Part shown: piece after piece, positions 9,860 through 19,750 of the stretch
Layout of the letters: each line of letters opens with the position of its first letter
Position numbering within the stretch: the first letter of the stretch is position 1
Assembly (NCBI GenBank): GCA_900660155.1
Contig: CABFPE010000866.1
Location: 61,709 to 101,800, forward strand
Reading direction: 5' to 3'
DNA length: 40,092 nucleotides
Origin: Hofstenia miamia
Taxonomy: Eukaryota > Xenacoelomorpha > Acoela > Hofsteniidae
The notes under the pieces: generated by a model
What the model saw: the letters and a program-made list of their open reading frames with translations, nothing else
Told to the model about the DNA's origin: nothing
Databases searched by the model: none
Position numbers and translations under genes: made by a program

Positions 9860-12003
9860 TCATATACATTCTTGTATGTCGATTTTGGATGTGATGCATT
9901 TGACATTGACCGCGATCTGATTGAATGGCTTCAACAGTTCTTCTAGTTCTGTGCGTGTAAATGCTTCAGTGAACATTAATTTCATTGTTGCCACCATTTG
10001 CTGTTCTCTTATTCTCTGGTAATTTCTTTCTGCTATTTCCTTCTTTTCTTTTGTTACTTTTATTTCTACCAGGAATCGCTCATCATCAGTGTTGATACAT
10101 TTAATTGTGCTATCTTGGCTCGTGTCTCCCCATTTTTCGATATTTATTCTATCCATCATTGTTTGTGTCTTTGGGGATAGTAACAGCTGTAACAAGGTTA
10201 ATAGTAGTTCCTCCTTAGTGATCTCTAGTTGTGTTTTTGTCACCATTTCACAAATCTCTACAGGTGTTGTTATTCCACCTTTCTTTAGCATTTCGGCTCT
10301 TTTGATTATTTTCGTAAATGTGCACCACGGGCTGTTTCTGGCATAGCGTTTCATATTCTCATCTATTACTTGTTGCACATTCTTCTGTTTTAATAATTGT
10401 CGTACGTCCTCAGTGTTTATTAGTTTGCATTTGATTATCTTCTTTGTGGTTATCCAAGGTTGATTTTGCAGCTGTTTTAGTCGTGTCTCCGATGTTGCGC
10501 CCCACATATACTTCCGCATAGGTTCTTCAAATATCTGTATCTCACTTGGGCATATCCCTGTAAGGTTTGCTAGTTCTACTATCAACATTCTTCCCATTGG
10601 GTGATGCTTTGTTATCAGCCTGCTTAGTAGTTTTTCCATCGTCTGCAGTGGTTTCTCATTTTTGTTTGGCGATTCAATTTTTTCGACATGTCCTTTCAAT
10701 ATCCAATTTTTTGTCTGCGTGTTCATCAGTGATAACGCGATTTCGAACTTTTTAGCCTTTGTGAGCTTTATTCTTTGGCTCCTTGTTATGGGTAGTCTGA
10801 GATCTTTCTCTTCTGTGAGCAATATCGCTAAAAGCCATGCAGATGTCCTGTATCTAATTTCTGGCGCATTCTTCTCCTCCAATATAAGTTTATGAAAATT
10901 CTTTTTTGTGTTCAGCTCGTATGCTTGATTGATCTCTGCCAATACCATCTCCACTGTTTTGTGGTATTTGCGTGGTGGTGCCTCTATTCTGGTTTAGGGC
11001 CACAATTTGTTTATCTTTTTCTGCAACTTCATGTTCACACAGATGTTGTGAATCTCTTTTAAATGTTCTTGGTGTTGCGTCATGCTGCACTTAATGAATA
11101 GTGTCATGGCTTTTTCTAGTCCTTCATTTCCTTGTAACATTTCTACCGTTTTTGTTTGTTGGAACAGATCTATTGCTATGCTATGGTCTATCATGATTCC
11201 ATATATCTGCGCCCAATAATCAATTTGTAAGTCAAAGCAAATTAACTCAGAGATTGTGAACTCTTTCTTCTCCCATGGGAAGAAGTTTTCTGTTCGTAAC
11301 ACCATATCTTTTAGGTATTTTGGCAATTCTTCCAGGTTTTCTCTCATTACTATCACGACTATTCTTGTCTGTTGTACTCTTGCCATTCGTACTTTTTGAT
11401 CAATCTGTTTCTGTAAGTTCTTGTTGTATTCTTTTTCTTTTAACACATGTATAATTGTTAAGTTTTCTTCATCTAGGTTTATCTCCAGAATCTTTGCTAT
11501 CTGCTCCTTGTATGCCATGAGTGCTTGTGCTGTTTCCAGTGTAAAATCTTCGTCAAATGTTATGTGAATCGTGCTTCTCATGTATGGCCTCTCGATTGTT
11601 TTGTTTAGTTCTTTTGGGTAGCTGATTAATACATTAACTTTTAACCAGTTGTCTGCATCTAATAGAATTGGCAGATTGCTTCCTTCCATTTTGGCAGTTT
11701 TCCTGATTAACGTTTTTGTTTCTAGAGACAATTTCTTGAATGCATTGTGCCGCATTTTTGTGGTTGCCATGAAGTAGGGTGCAATGTTTCCCCATTGATT
11801 TTAGACATTCACTTTTCTCTCTCTCTAGATCTTACTGAATGCTCCAATGTTGTTTCTGAGGAGATATCTATCTGCCTCATCTGTAAAGGTAGTCTGCTGG
11901 TGCTCAGTTCACAGTCCATAGGCTGTGAACCTGTGTCACTGGTTTCAACTGAGTTGCCATTGAGTCGGCTATCAGTTACAACCCATGGTACTTGACCAGC
12001 CAT
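9860..12003 (-). pseudogene. ORF3 of copy 2, unknown non-envelope-like protein
   Basis: About 715 codons from an ATG at 12003 to a TGA at 9862-9860. The start (MAGQVPWVVTDSRLNGNS) is followed by a stop at about 11806 and a one-base deletion near 11775, where copy 1 is open. The main frame then runs 11770-9860 with one TAA at about 10991 (GAA in copy 1). The core starts LHPYF/MATTKMRH and has conserved blocks ISYPKELNKTIERPYMRS, FDEDFTLETAQALMAYKEQI, TISELICFDLQIDYWAQIYG and AEINQAYELN. It is charged and helix-rich with no signal peptide or membrane helix. Related fragments at 19005-19750, 23229-23565 and 30900-31060 show that it belongs to the family rather than to one insertion. I do not recognise the fold. 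Confidence 0.78.
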
Positions 12004-12273
12004 GGTTCTGGTGGAGATACCTTCAGCCTAAATCACTTCCAGATCTCCACGGTTCTTCCACCACTCACACCTTCCCCTGGAACTCCGGTTGTTTCACCAC
12101 CCTCAAATTGGCAAAGTGATCCCCCAGAGGGAAAGTTAAGCTGCAAAGAGGCTGATTGTCCATTTGTATCTCTGCCCTTGAATCAGCCTTGAGTACTACT
12201 AGGATGCCTCTTAACTCTGCGTTGTTTATTGACCATCTCGTTGTTCTTGTCCTTTCTGCCCTTGAATCGACAT
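11951..12273 (-). repeat. Integrase-ORF3 linker with ~75-bp periodic motif (copy 2)
   Basis: Complements of the motif GATTCAAGGGC occur near 11951, 12024, 12099, 12175 and 12260, spaced 73, 75, 76 and 85. In one minus frame they read CRFKGRKDK, then (stop)FKGRDTNG, then QFEGGETTG, then (stop)FRLKV, so a weak 25-residue protein repeat with CGA-to-TGA changes is plausible. Confidence 0.7.
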
Positions 12274-13990
12274 CTGGTTTGAGAACTTCTGCGCACTCCC
12301 CTCCTCGTGTTTGTGGTCGGGATTCCCTCGGTCGGTTGATTCCACTTCACTTGCTTCCTGAGTGGCTGATGCATCCTTCTCTAGTTTCCTAAATGCAGTT
12401 ATTATATCTATATCCCATATTTCAGGGTTATATATAGTTTTATTTCTTGCAGCCCTCTGGGGTTGGATTCTCATTTCCAATTGCTCGTTTCCAATGTCTG
12501 CTGTCAATTCTTCCTCGAATTCCTCCTCTGGCAGGCTATCTAAATCACACATGTCGTACATAACCTCTTTGCCGTTAATCCGGCTTAATTTAAACTTGGC
12601 ACTTCTGTCTATCTTTGTTTCTTCAATGTCTGCCATTGCTCTTTTTAAATTTTTGAAGTGCAGTAGTCTGCAGTTATCTAGCATGTATTCATTATTTGGC
12701 AATTCTTGCGTTATTGTATGTGGTCCAGACCAAACTGTTTTTAATTTGCGAACCTGATTTGTGTCTGTAAGTTTCATTGGTGCAAATGCATAGACTTTAT
12801 CACCTACTTTGTGCACGTGCCCGTACATTTTTTTATTATAGTTTTGCTGTTGTCTCACTGCTGATTTCTTCGTGTTGTGGCATATTGTTTTGTGAATTGC
12901 TGAAATCTGTTTGCATAATTTGTTTACGTATTCGTTGTTCAAAGCTTTACTGTAGTTGGTATATTGCATTGATAGTGGTGTAGCTGCCTCTTGGCCAAAC
13001 ATTGCCTTAAATGGGGTGATTCCTGTTGTTAAGTGTATCGACATGTTGTAGAAATATTCTATCATCTCGATCACCTCTCTCCATTTATTTCCGCCGATCC
13101 TTGTTGTTGTTATTCTTATTAATTTTATCAGGTTTCTGTTTAATCTTTCTACCATGCCGTTTGCCTGTGGGTGGTATGCTGTAGTTCTTTCGCTCACTAT
13201 CTCTAGCATTTTAGCCATTTCCTGAAATAGACCGCTCTTGAATTGTGGTCCCTTATCTGATATAATTGTTTCCATTGGCACAAATGACAGTATCCACTCT
13301 TTCATTACTATTTCCACTGTGGTCTCCACAGTTGTGTTCTTCATTGGGATCATCCTTGCATATTTCGTAAAGTTGCCCACCATTACTAACAGGAATTGGT
13401 ACCCATCGTTGTCTTTTGATAGTTGTTCCAAATTGATGTGGACTATCTTGTTTGGTTGTGTGGCTATTATCTTTTCCAGCGGTGCTCTCTGTGTTGGGAA
13501 TCGTTGACTGTTATGTAACAAACATGTTGTGCATTTGTTAATGATGTCTTTGATTACTTTTCTTACTGCTGTTGTTATAAATCGCCCATTGAACGTTTTC
13601 TCTGTTTGCATTATTCTGAGGTGGCCTTTTTCATGTATCTGCCATATAAGATCTCTTTTGAAATACTCCAGTATCACAATCTGATTGTTTTGTTCTTCGA
13701 CATACAGTAACCCATTTCGGTTTGTTTTCCACTTGTAACTTTCGAAGTAACTTGCTGTTAGTTTCAATAGTGTCACTCGGGGTTCTTTCAGTTTCCTTAT
13801 TATTTCATTGAGGATTATGTCGTCCTGTTGTTTTTCTATTATCTCCTTTTCAGAGATTTCTTCCTTTATTATGATTGGTAGTACCGTTTGACCTTTCTTG
13901 TCCACATTGATCTCTGGTAGCTCGTCATATTGGTTGTGTGGTAGAAACTGGAATTGCTGTTTTTCTCCATCTATCTTTTCCGCGTCTCTT
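12226..13990 (-). pseudogene. pol: Integrase of copy 2 (long open frame)
   Basis: Part of a 636-codon open frame (14136-12226) that begins inside RNase H. Zinc domain: HEKGH ... CTTC (about 13640-13525). Core: VHINLEQL near 13440 (the first catalytic Asp is Asn here; copy 1 has Asp), SDKGPQF (about 13260-13240) and MVERLNR (about 13155-13135). C-terminal module: VGDKVYAF, WSGPHTITQELPNNEYML, LHFKNLKRA, then an acidic tail with EEEFEEELTAD and NPEIWDIDIITAF. The frame ends in the periodic linker about 220 bases before ORF3. The loss of the first catalytic Asp means integrase of this copy is probably dead even though the frame is open. Confidence 0.88.
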
Positions 13991-15200
13991 TGGTACTCTG
14001 GTAATGACGTCCAAAAGTCTGCGTTGCTATGTAAGGTGCCCTTTTGATGCTTTATTGTGAATGTAAACTCATTAAGATATTCTATCCATTGGGATATGAT
14101 GCCCGATTTATCTCCCCAGAATTTCTTTAGCCACACAAGGCCGCTGTTGTCAGTGTGTACTCAGAACTCTTTCCCAATCAAGAAGTGTCTGAACTTTCTG
14201 ATACTCTCCACTAGAGCTAACATTTCCACCTTGGGTAATTCTGCTCACTTGCCCATAATTTGCGGCTGAAGTATTGTATTGGTACTTCTTTCCCATTCTT
14301 CATTTGTCCCAGTGTTGCTCCTATAGCCACCTTGCTTGCATCACAGTCTAATATGAATTGTTCATTATAATCCGGTGTATTAATTGATGGCAGTTTCGCT
14401 AGTTCCTCCTTGATGTTATCCAGTTCCTCCTGTTCTTGCCATGTCCATATAAATGGTACTGATTTTCTCATGAGTTTTGTCATTTTCGCGGTTTTCCCTG
14501 CGATGTTGGGGATGAATGTGCCATAATAATTAAAGAAACACATTATCGTTTGGATATCTTTCTTATTATTTGGTTTTTCTATTTTCTGTATCATCTCTTT
14601 TGCATTGTCTTTCATTGATATTCTGCCTTTTTCTATCGTTCTTCCTAAGAAGATGATTTTTTCCTTTAGAATTTCGCATTTGTTGCAGTTGTTTTGAAGT
14701 CCAGCTTTTCCTAGAATTGTCAATGTTCTGTCCAATTTCTCTATATGCTCTCATATTGTATCACTTGTTACGATTATATCATCTATGTATGCATTGATAC
14801 CATCCTCCATTCTATGCGTTTTGTTTTTCAGGACTTTTGTTATATATCTTTGAAACATCACTGGCGCATTGCATAATCTGAACGCCATGTAGATCCACTC
14901 ATACAACCCGTACGGCATTATGAATGCTGTCTTCTCAATATCATCTTCCTCCATCTGCACTTGCCAATATGCCTTGCACAAGTCTAATGTTGTAAAATAT
15001 TTGTGATTGCTCGCTTCATATAACATGTCCTCTATTCTTGGCAGGGGGTAGGAATCTTTCTTTGTTACTTCATTCAGCTTTCAAAAGTTTATACATAGCT
15101 GGTATTTTTCTCCCTGCTTTACAAACACTGTGGGTGCTTCGTAGGGACTTTCATTTGGTCATATAATTTTATTATCTATCAATTCTTCAAGTATGCGTTT
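13990..15200 (-). pseudogene. pol: Reverse transcriptase-RNase H region, copy 2
   Basis: RT blocks on the minus strand: YPLPRIEDMLYEAS, TTLDLCKAYWQVQMEEDD, MPYGLYEWIYMAFRLCNAP (about 14930-14865) and YIDDIIV (about 14788-14768). Stops occur at about 15159 (TGA for the Arg of copy 1), 14751 and after 14217 (frameshift). Connection: IMCFFNYYGTFIPNI. RNase H: FILDCDASKVAIGATLG, then TGA at 14163-14161 before VHTDNSGLVWLKKF, then HSNADFWTSLPEY. The TGA is shared with copy 1. RT and RNase H copy the element RNA into DNA. Confidence 0.9.
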
Positions 15201-16290
15201 GTATTTGTCTTTCATTTGTTCGGGCACTCTTCTACAGGGGAGTTTTATTGGCTTATTGGTGTTTGTTCCTATCTTGTGTTTCTCACCTATTGCCTGCCCC
15301 ACACTTATCTCTCCGTAATTGATTATCCATTTATGTTTTCCTAGCATTTCTCTTAATAGTTGCATCTCTTCTTCTTTCAGGTGCTGGTAGTTCTCACTCT
15401 TGATACCTGGGATCTCGTCATTGGTTGCTTTTGTCCCAATGCCCTTGAATCGGCCCCTGGGAGTACTCTCAACTTGGATGGTGTTTGTCCACTCACCCTT
15501 GAGTCGGCCATGTGGAGTACTTTCCACTTCCACTTGTAAGTCCTCGAATTGACCATACAAGTCATCAGCTCCATCTTCATCCTCCAATGCTTTCCAAATC
15601 AATCTAATGTTTGATTTCACATATTTTCCAAATATCCTGATGTGTGATTTCTTTAGGTTTACATTCAGATTTGTTGGGTAGAGAATTGGAATTTTACCCT
15701 TTCCACTTTTCACTGCACATATACTTGACGGCATTGACACCCTTTTTGTGTTTATTCCTTTATTCTTATAGATCATTACATCGGCTGTGATTGCTTCCTC
15801 TGTTCCAATCTCATACATTTTCAATTCATGTGGCTGCAAGTGTATGTCTTTTTGCAATTCAAACGTGATTGTTTTGTCTCTACCCTGTTCTTCTTCAATC
15901 TCAATCTCTTCCTCTTTAACTTTGATGGTCCTATCTGCATAGTTGATAATGCATTTGTTTTTTATGAGGAAGTCGTCTCCCAAAATTATCTCATATGGTA
16001 GCATGTTATTGTGCGTATCTACTACTACAAATGACTGTTTGAACATCGTGTTTGCCACTCTTAGCTGCACCGCTTCCAATATTTCTTTCGTATCAATATA
16101 TTCACCAGATGCATTTATGAGTCTTTTGTTACACTTGGTGAGATCCTCTCTTGAAAACCCTAACTTTGTTGCACAGTTGTCCGTAATTATTGAAGTTGCT
16201 GCTCCTGTATTGATGGTTGCTTTTATCATTATTCTGTTAACAGATATTGTCATTGTGTTCACCATATCCATGTTCACCATAATCATTATT
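15160..16290 (-). pseudogene. pol: Aspartic protease and protease-RT linker, copy 2
   Basis: Open frame of 375 codons. The retropepsin active site reads INTGAATSIITD (about 16222-16187), where the catalytic Asp of the usual DTGA is Asn; the flap/core continues with LGFSREDL and a hydrophobic ILGDDFLIKN (about 15985-15955). Downstream are PSSICAVKSGKGKIPIL and a low-complexity linker with an 18-residue tandem repeat, then ISVGQAIGEKHKIG and PIKLPCRRVP leading into RT. The enzyme would cut the polyprotein; the Asp to Asn change should abolish catalysis. The start is uncertain because the upstream sequence is an assembly join. Confidence 0.85.
15430..15530 (-). repeat. 18-residue tandem repeat in the protease-RT linker
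   Basis: Two units, VESTPHGRLKGEWTNTIQ and VESTPRGRFKGIGTKATN, 54 bases apart. The GRFKG core is encoded by GGCCGATTCAAGGGC, the same nucleotide motif that recurs in the integrase-ORF3 linker. Confidence 0.8.
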
Positions 16291-16428
16291 GCTGCGCGGT
16301 TTTTAAGAGTTGGCGCTCCANGTCCGTAATTATTGAAGTTGCTGCTCCTGTATTGATGGTTGCTTTTATCATTATTCCATTAACAGATATTGTCATTGTG
16401 TTCACCATATCCATGTCCGCCATAATCA

Positions 16429-17316
16429 TGTAGCATCATCCAACAATAAAACAGAAACAAGCTGCAAAACGTTGCAGAAGAACTAAGATCAAAAAAGAAA
16501 GTGATTAAAAATATTATGATTAAATCAAGTGTAATTATTTCAGTTTGATTTTGTATATTGCAACCAAGAAAATAACATGTGTAAAAAAAGAGATAATTGT
16601 ATCTGTTGATAAAACGTTTTCAACAAATTGTCACTTACATTATTTTTAGCCGCCATCTTTTCAGATGTTTAAATTTAAATCAACAGGTACTTCTCTTCAA
16701 GTTACTATAAATACAATTAAAACTATTGTAAGCATTGATAAAGAATTTTAATACGAATTCTATTTATTTCATCTTATTAATGGTTTGATTATTAATATGA
16801 TGTCAAGCTAATCGAGCGGTGTTTAGTAGTGGTCTGGATCCATCACAGTGAACGATTCAAGGGTCTCTGTGCAGATCATGAAAGTGCACATAGGTTAGGT
16901 ATAGGGGTTTTCTCTCGATTAGCCGACTAGCATTTCCAACCACATGTATTAAATAATTAACCTTCAACAAATGGTTGGATGACCAAACCTTAGGGATTAT
17001 ATTAATATAATTTCAGATCCAAATTAGGTGACCTATAATCGACTGATAATGGCCTTACATGTAGTAATTATATATGTAAGTTAGGAAGTTGTTCGATATT
17101 TGTTTATTTAATAAAGCCAATATATTTCAGTAATGGCTACATATAATATTGAATGAACAACTAGTGACAGTTCCTGGTTGCGAGTAGAGATAACACTTTC
17201 ACACAATAGAGATTAAGTCAAGTTGTGCCATGCCTTGAGTAAGCACTGAGCTAATGTAAGGTACACATAAGCTATCTTGATTGAGCTGAGAAGTGGCACT
17301 CAAGCATTGGAAGGAA
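16429..17316 (+). repeat. LTR fragment, plus orientation, 888 bp
   Basis: Starts TGTAGCATCATCC at 16429 exactly at the border with the minus-strand protease coding sequence, and is colinear with the solo LTR at 23566-24693 until it is cut by the N at 17317. Its sequence is closer to the diverged LTR subfamily (23566) than to the LTRs of copies 1 and 2. Confidence 0.82.
16706..16713 (+). promoter_or_regulatory. TATA-box-like element in LTR
   Basis: TATAAATA lies 277 bases from the LTR start. The solo LTR at 23566 has TATAAATA at the matching offset (278), which supports a conserved core promoter. Confidence 0.5.
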
Positions 17317-17539
17317 NGTGTTTCTCTGTGCCATGCTGCCTTCTCGTTTATTCTCACGGTGTTCTCGATCATAGCTTGTATGTCCACTGCCTTTCTGATC
17401 ATCTTCTCTAATTTATTGTCTACATTGCACTTAATTTCAAATTGTGCTCTTATGTTGTCAGGCATCCCTTTGCAAATGTGTGAAAGCACTTCCTCTCTTA
17501 CTTTTGTTGTTTGTCATTATTTCTTGATGTTGTAGTGGC

Positions 17540-17770
17540 NNNNNNNNNNNNNNNNNNNNNNNNNNNNNNNNNNNNNNNNNNNNNNNNNNNNNNNNNNNNN
17601 NNNNNNNNNNNNNNNNNNNNNNNNNNNNNNNNNNNNNNNNNNNNNNNNNNNNNNNNNNNNNNNNNNNNNNNNNNNNNNNNNNNNNNNNNNNNNNNNNNNN
17701 NNNNNNNNNNNNNNNNNNNNNNNNNNNNNNNNNNNNNNNNNNNNNNNNNNNNNNNNNNNNNNNNNNNNNN
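17540..17770. other. Assembly gap (231 N)
   Basis: Run of N inside gag of copy 2. No annotation possible. Confidence 1.
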
Positions 17771-17825
17771 AGAGTTTTGAAAGAGTATCACTGTATGTTT
17801 CCTCTCTGTTGACTTTGTTCTTATT

Positions 17826-17839
17826 TGTCATGGTCGCCA
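17826..17839 (-). promoter_or_regulatory. Primer-binding site, tRNA-Arg type
   Basis: Minus strand TGGCGACCATGACA directly follows the LTR end. It matches the 3' end of a tRNA-Arg(UCG) as I recall it (site TGGCGACCGTGACA, used by the 412/mdg1 group) with one mismatch. That mismatch creates the ATG that opens gag. Confidence 0.6.
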
Positions 17840-18999
17840 CATAACATCCTCCACCTGGCCTATTTGCACTGTGTATTATCTGTAATAACTATCACTCAGT
17901 AAATTGCGGGTGAGGAGTTACTACATTGATGAACCACCAAACTTTTCCTCTTTACTTAACTAGTTAGGTAAATCAAGTACTAATCATCACTATTTAGGTG
18001 ATGAAGCTGTGTGACGTTTCCTCTTCAAGTCATCTGTGGGCTACTGCCCAAAGCTGATCTCCACATCACAGTTCCTCTCCTCCATGAACGATTGACCAAA
18101 TCCACTGCACCGTCTCAGCTCAAGAAGGACTAATTATGTGTACCTTACCTTAGCTCGGTGCGTGTACTCATGTCAAGTTGTAACTGACTTAAACTCAATT
18201 TTGTAAAGTGTTTGTTGGTTTGATTAAGTAAAGCAACCAGGAGTTGACACTAACTGCATTTAAATAATATAAAAATAGCCATTACCATAAAATTACTGGC
18301 TTTGTAAATTAATTAATAGATTGCAGTTTCCTATACTTACATTTAATAACAGTACATGTAAAGTCATTTATTCGGTTGATTATAGTCAAGTCTCCTACTA
18401 TTAAGAATAAATATATACTCCTAGGGTTTGACTATCCAGTTGTTTCAAGCATCTATTATTTCATACATGTATAGATTGATAGTCAGACTAAGCAAGAATA
18501 AAAAAACTCCTAACCGTAACATAAGTGCGGTTTCATGACTGGCACAAGGACCCTTCGAATCGATCCCGTGATGGAATCCAGCCACTACTCGACACAACTT
18601 GCTTAGCTGAACATTTTATTAAATATCAAACCAGATAAATGAAGAATGAAAAATAAAATAAACTCTGAAGAATTTATTGTTCATCAAATTTCTCTTAAAT
18701 TCTAAGCTATTTATTTAAAAATTGTAAAGTACCTGCTGATTTTGAATTTCAAATAAATCTTCTGCCAATATGGCTGTTCTTATGTAAGCGTAATTTCGCT
18801 TGTTACAATTTGTCAAATAGTACTTAATCAGCTACAGTGTTTTTCTCAAAATGCACAATATTGTAACTTGGTTGCATCTTACAAAATGAATAAGATAATT
18901 AACTAAATTTTACAATCATATTTCTGATTATATTTAATCACTGTAATCATTTGACGTTAATCTTTTGTTTGCAGCTTATTCATTTTGGATGATTCTAAA
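17840..18999 (-). repeat. 5' LTR of copy 2 (about 1,160 bp)
   Basis: In minus orientation it runs from 18999 to 17840, ending GGAGGATGTTATG just before the primer site; the expected end is TGTTACA, so the last two bases have changed or form a spacer. The start reads TTTAGAATCATCC instead of TGTAGCATCATCC. Shared part (18065-18999) is nearly identical to 7880-8811. Confidence 0.88.
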
Positions 19000-19004
19000 G
19001 AAAC

Positions 19005-19750
19005 ACTACACTCTTATTTTATGGGAACTTTGAAAATGAGATCTCATGCATTCAAAAAACTATTGACAGAGACAAAAGCTCATATATGAAAAACAGAAAA
19101 GACATAGGGAAAAAACCAACCACTAGTACTTGATGTGAACAATAGACCCATGGTGAACATGATAATCAGCTACCCAAGGGACATAAACAAAACTCTCAAG
19201 AGACCTTACATGCACAGCACAGTGCAATTAATATTTAACAAAGATTTCATACTCTATATGGCACAAAGCATTATGGCATTTCTTGATCAGATAGCAAAAA
19301 TTTCAGAGGTCACTATAGATAAACATAACCTGAAAATTATACACATACTGAAGGAAAAAGTGTACAACAAGAACCTCAAAAAACAACTAGATAAGACAGT
19401 AAGAATGGTGAAAGTGCAGAAGGTACATGTTGTGATAATCACAAAAACAACACTGGAAGAAATCCCAAAATGCCTGCATAACACCTGCATGCAAGCACAG
19501 AACTTATTCTTATGGAAAAACAAAACCACAGACACAATAATCTCTGAATTAATTTAGTTCAATTTACAGCTAGATTACTGGGTGCAAGTTTTTATGATCA
19601 TGGTAGATCACTGCATAGCTATAGACTTATACAAATAAGTAAAGTCAGTTGAAATCATGATGGAGAATGAAGGGGTTGGAAATTCTAACACTCTCTTTAT
19701 CAAATGTGTAGAATGTTGCCACCACATAATTCACTACAATTTAGAATTTA
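19005..19750 (+). pseudogene. ORF3 fragment of a related gypsy-type element
   Basis: Plus-strand translation begins LHSYFMGTLKMRSHAFKK, matching LHPYFMATTKMRH of ORF3, and continues IISYPRDINKTLKRPYMHST, AQSIMAFLDQIAKIS and, after a stop at about 19555, QLDYWVQVFMIMVDH and LFIKCVECC. It begins precisely at the U3 end of the copy 2 5' LTR and is cut at 19750. It aligns over about 250 ORF3 residues with roughly half of them identical, so it belongs to an older subfamily (like copy 3). Two stops precede 19135. Confidence 0.78.

Larger units (their letters stand above)
16322..17316. other. Likely misplaced contig between single-N joins
   Basis: Bounded by lone N bases at 16321 and 17317. Its first 107 bases repeat 16179-16285 with about four differences, so it is a paralogue rather than the same DNA. 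It holds a protease start (minus) joined to an LTR in the opposite orientation. It sits where the gag C-terminal half of copy 2 should be. Confidence 0.7.
17318..17839 (-). pseudogene. gag: Gag of copy 2, N-terminal and internal fragments around a gap
   Basis: The first part (17830-17771) reads MTNKNKVNREETYSDTLSKL from an ATG inside the primer-binding site, then an assembly gap (17540-17770, N). The second part (about 17510-17318) reads VREEVLSHICKGMPDNIRAQ and then LEKMIRKAVDIQAMIENTV, which looks like the C-terminal half of a retroviral-type capsid (a hydrophobic-Pro-Asp turn then helices). The frame after the gap differs from the one before it, so length and continuity are unknown. No CCHC zinc knuckle is seen because the sequence is cut at 17317. 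Gag would form the particle shell. Confidence 0.6.
7884..18999 (-). mobile_element. Ty3/gypsy-type LTR retrotransposon, copy 2 (most complete copy)
   Basis: On the minus strand, from high to low coordinates: 5' LTR (18999-17840), tRNA-Arg-type primer site, gag start, gap, gag fragment, protease, RT, RNase H, integrase, repeat linker, ORF3, ORF4, polypurine tract and truncated 3' LTR. The two LTRs are nearly identical over their shared part, suggesting a fairly recent insertion, but coding frames hold several stops and frameshifts. The gag-protease interval is disturbed by two single-N joins (16321, 17317) and a 231-base gap. It is the best template for the family's gene order. Confidence 0.9.
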
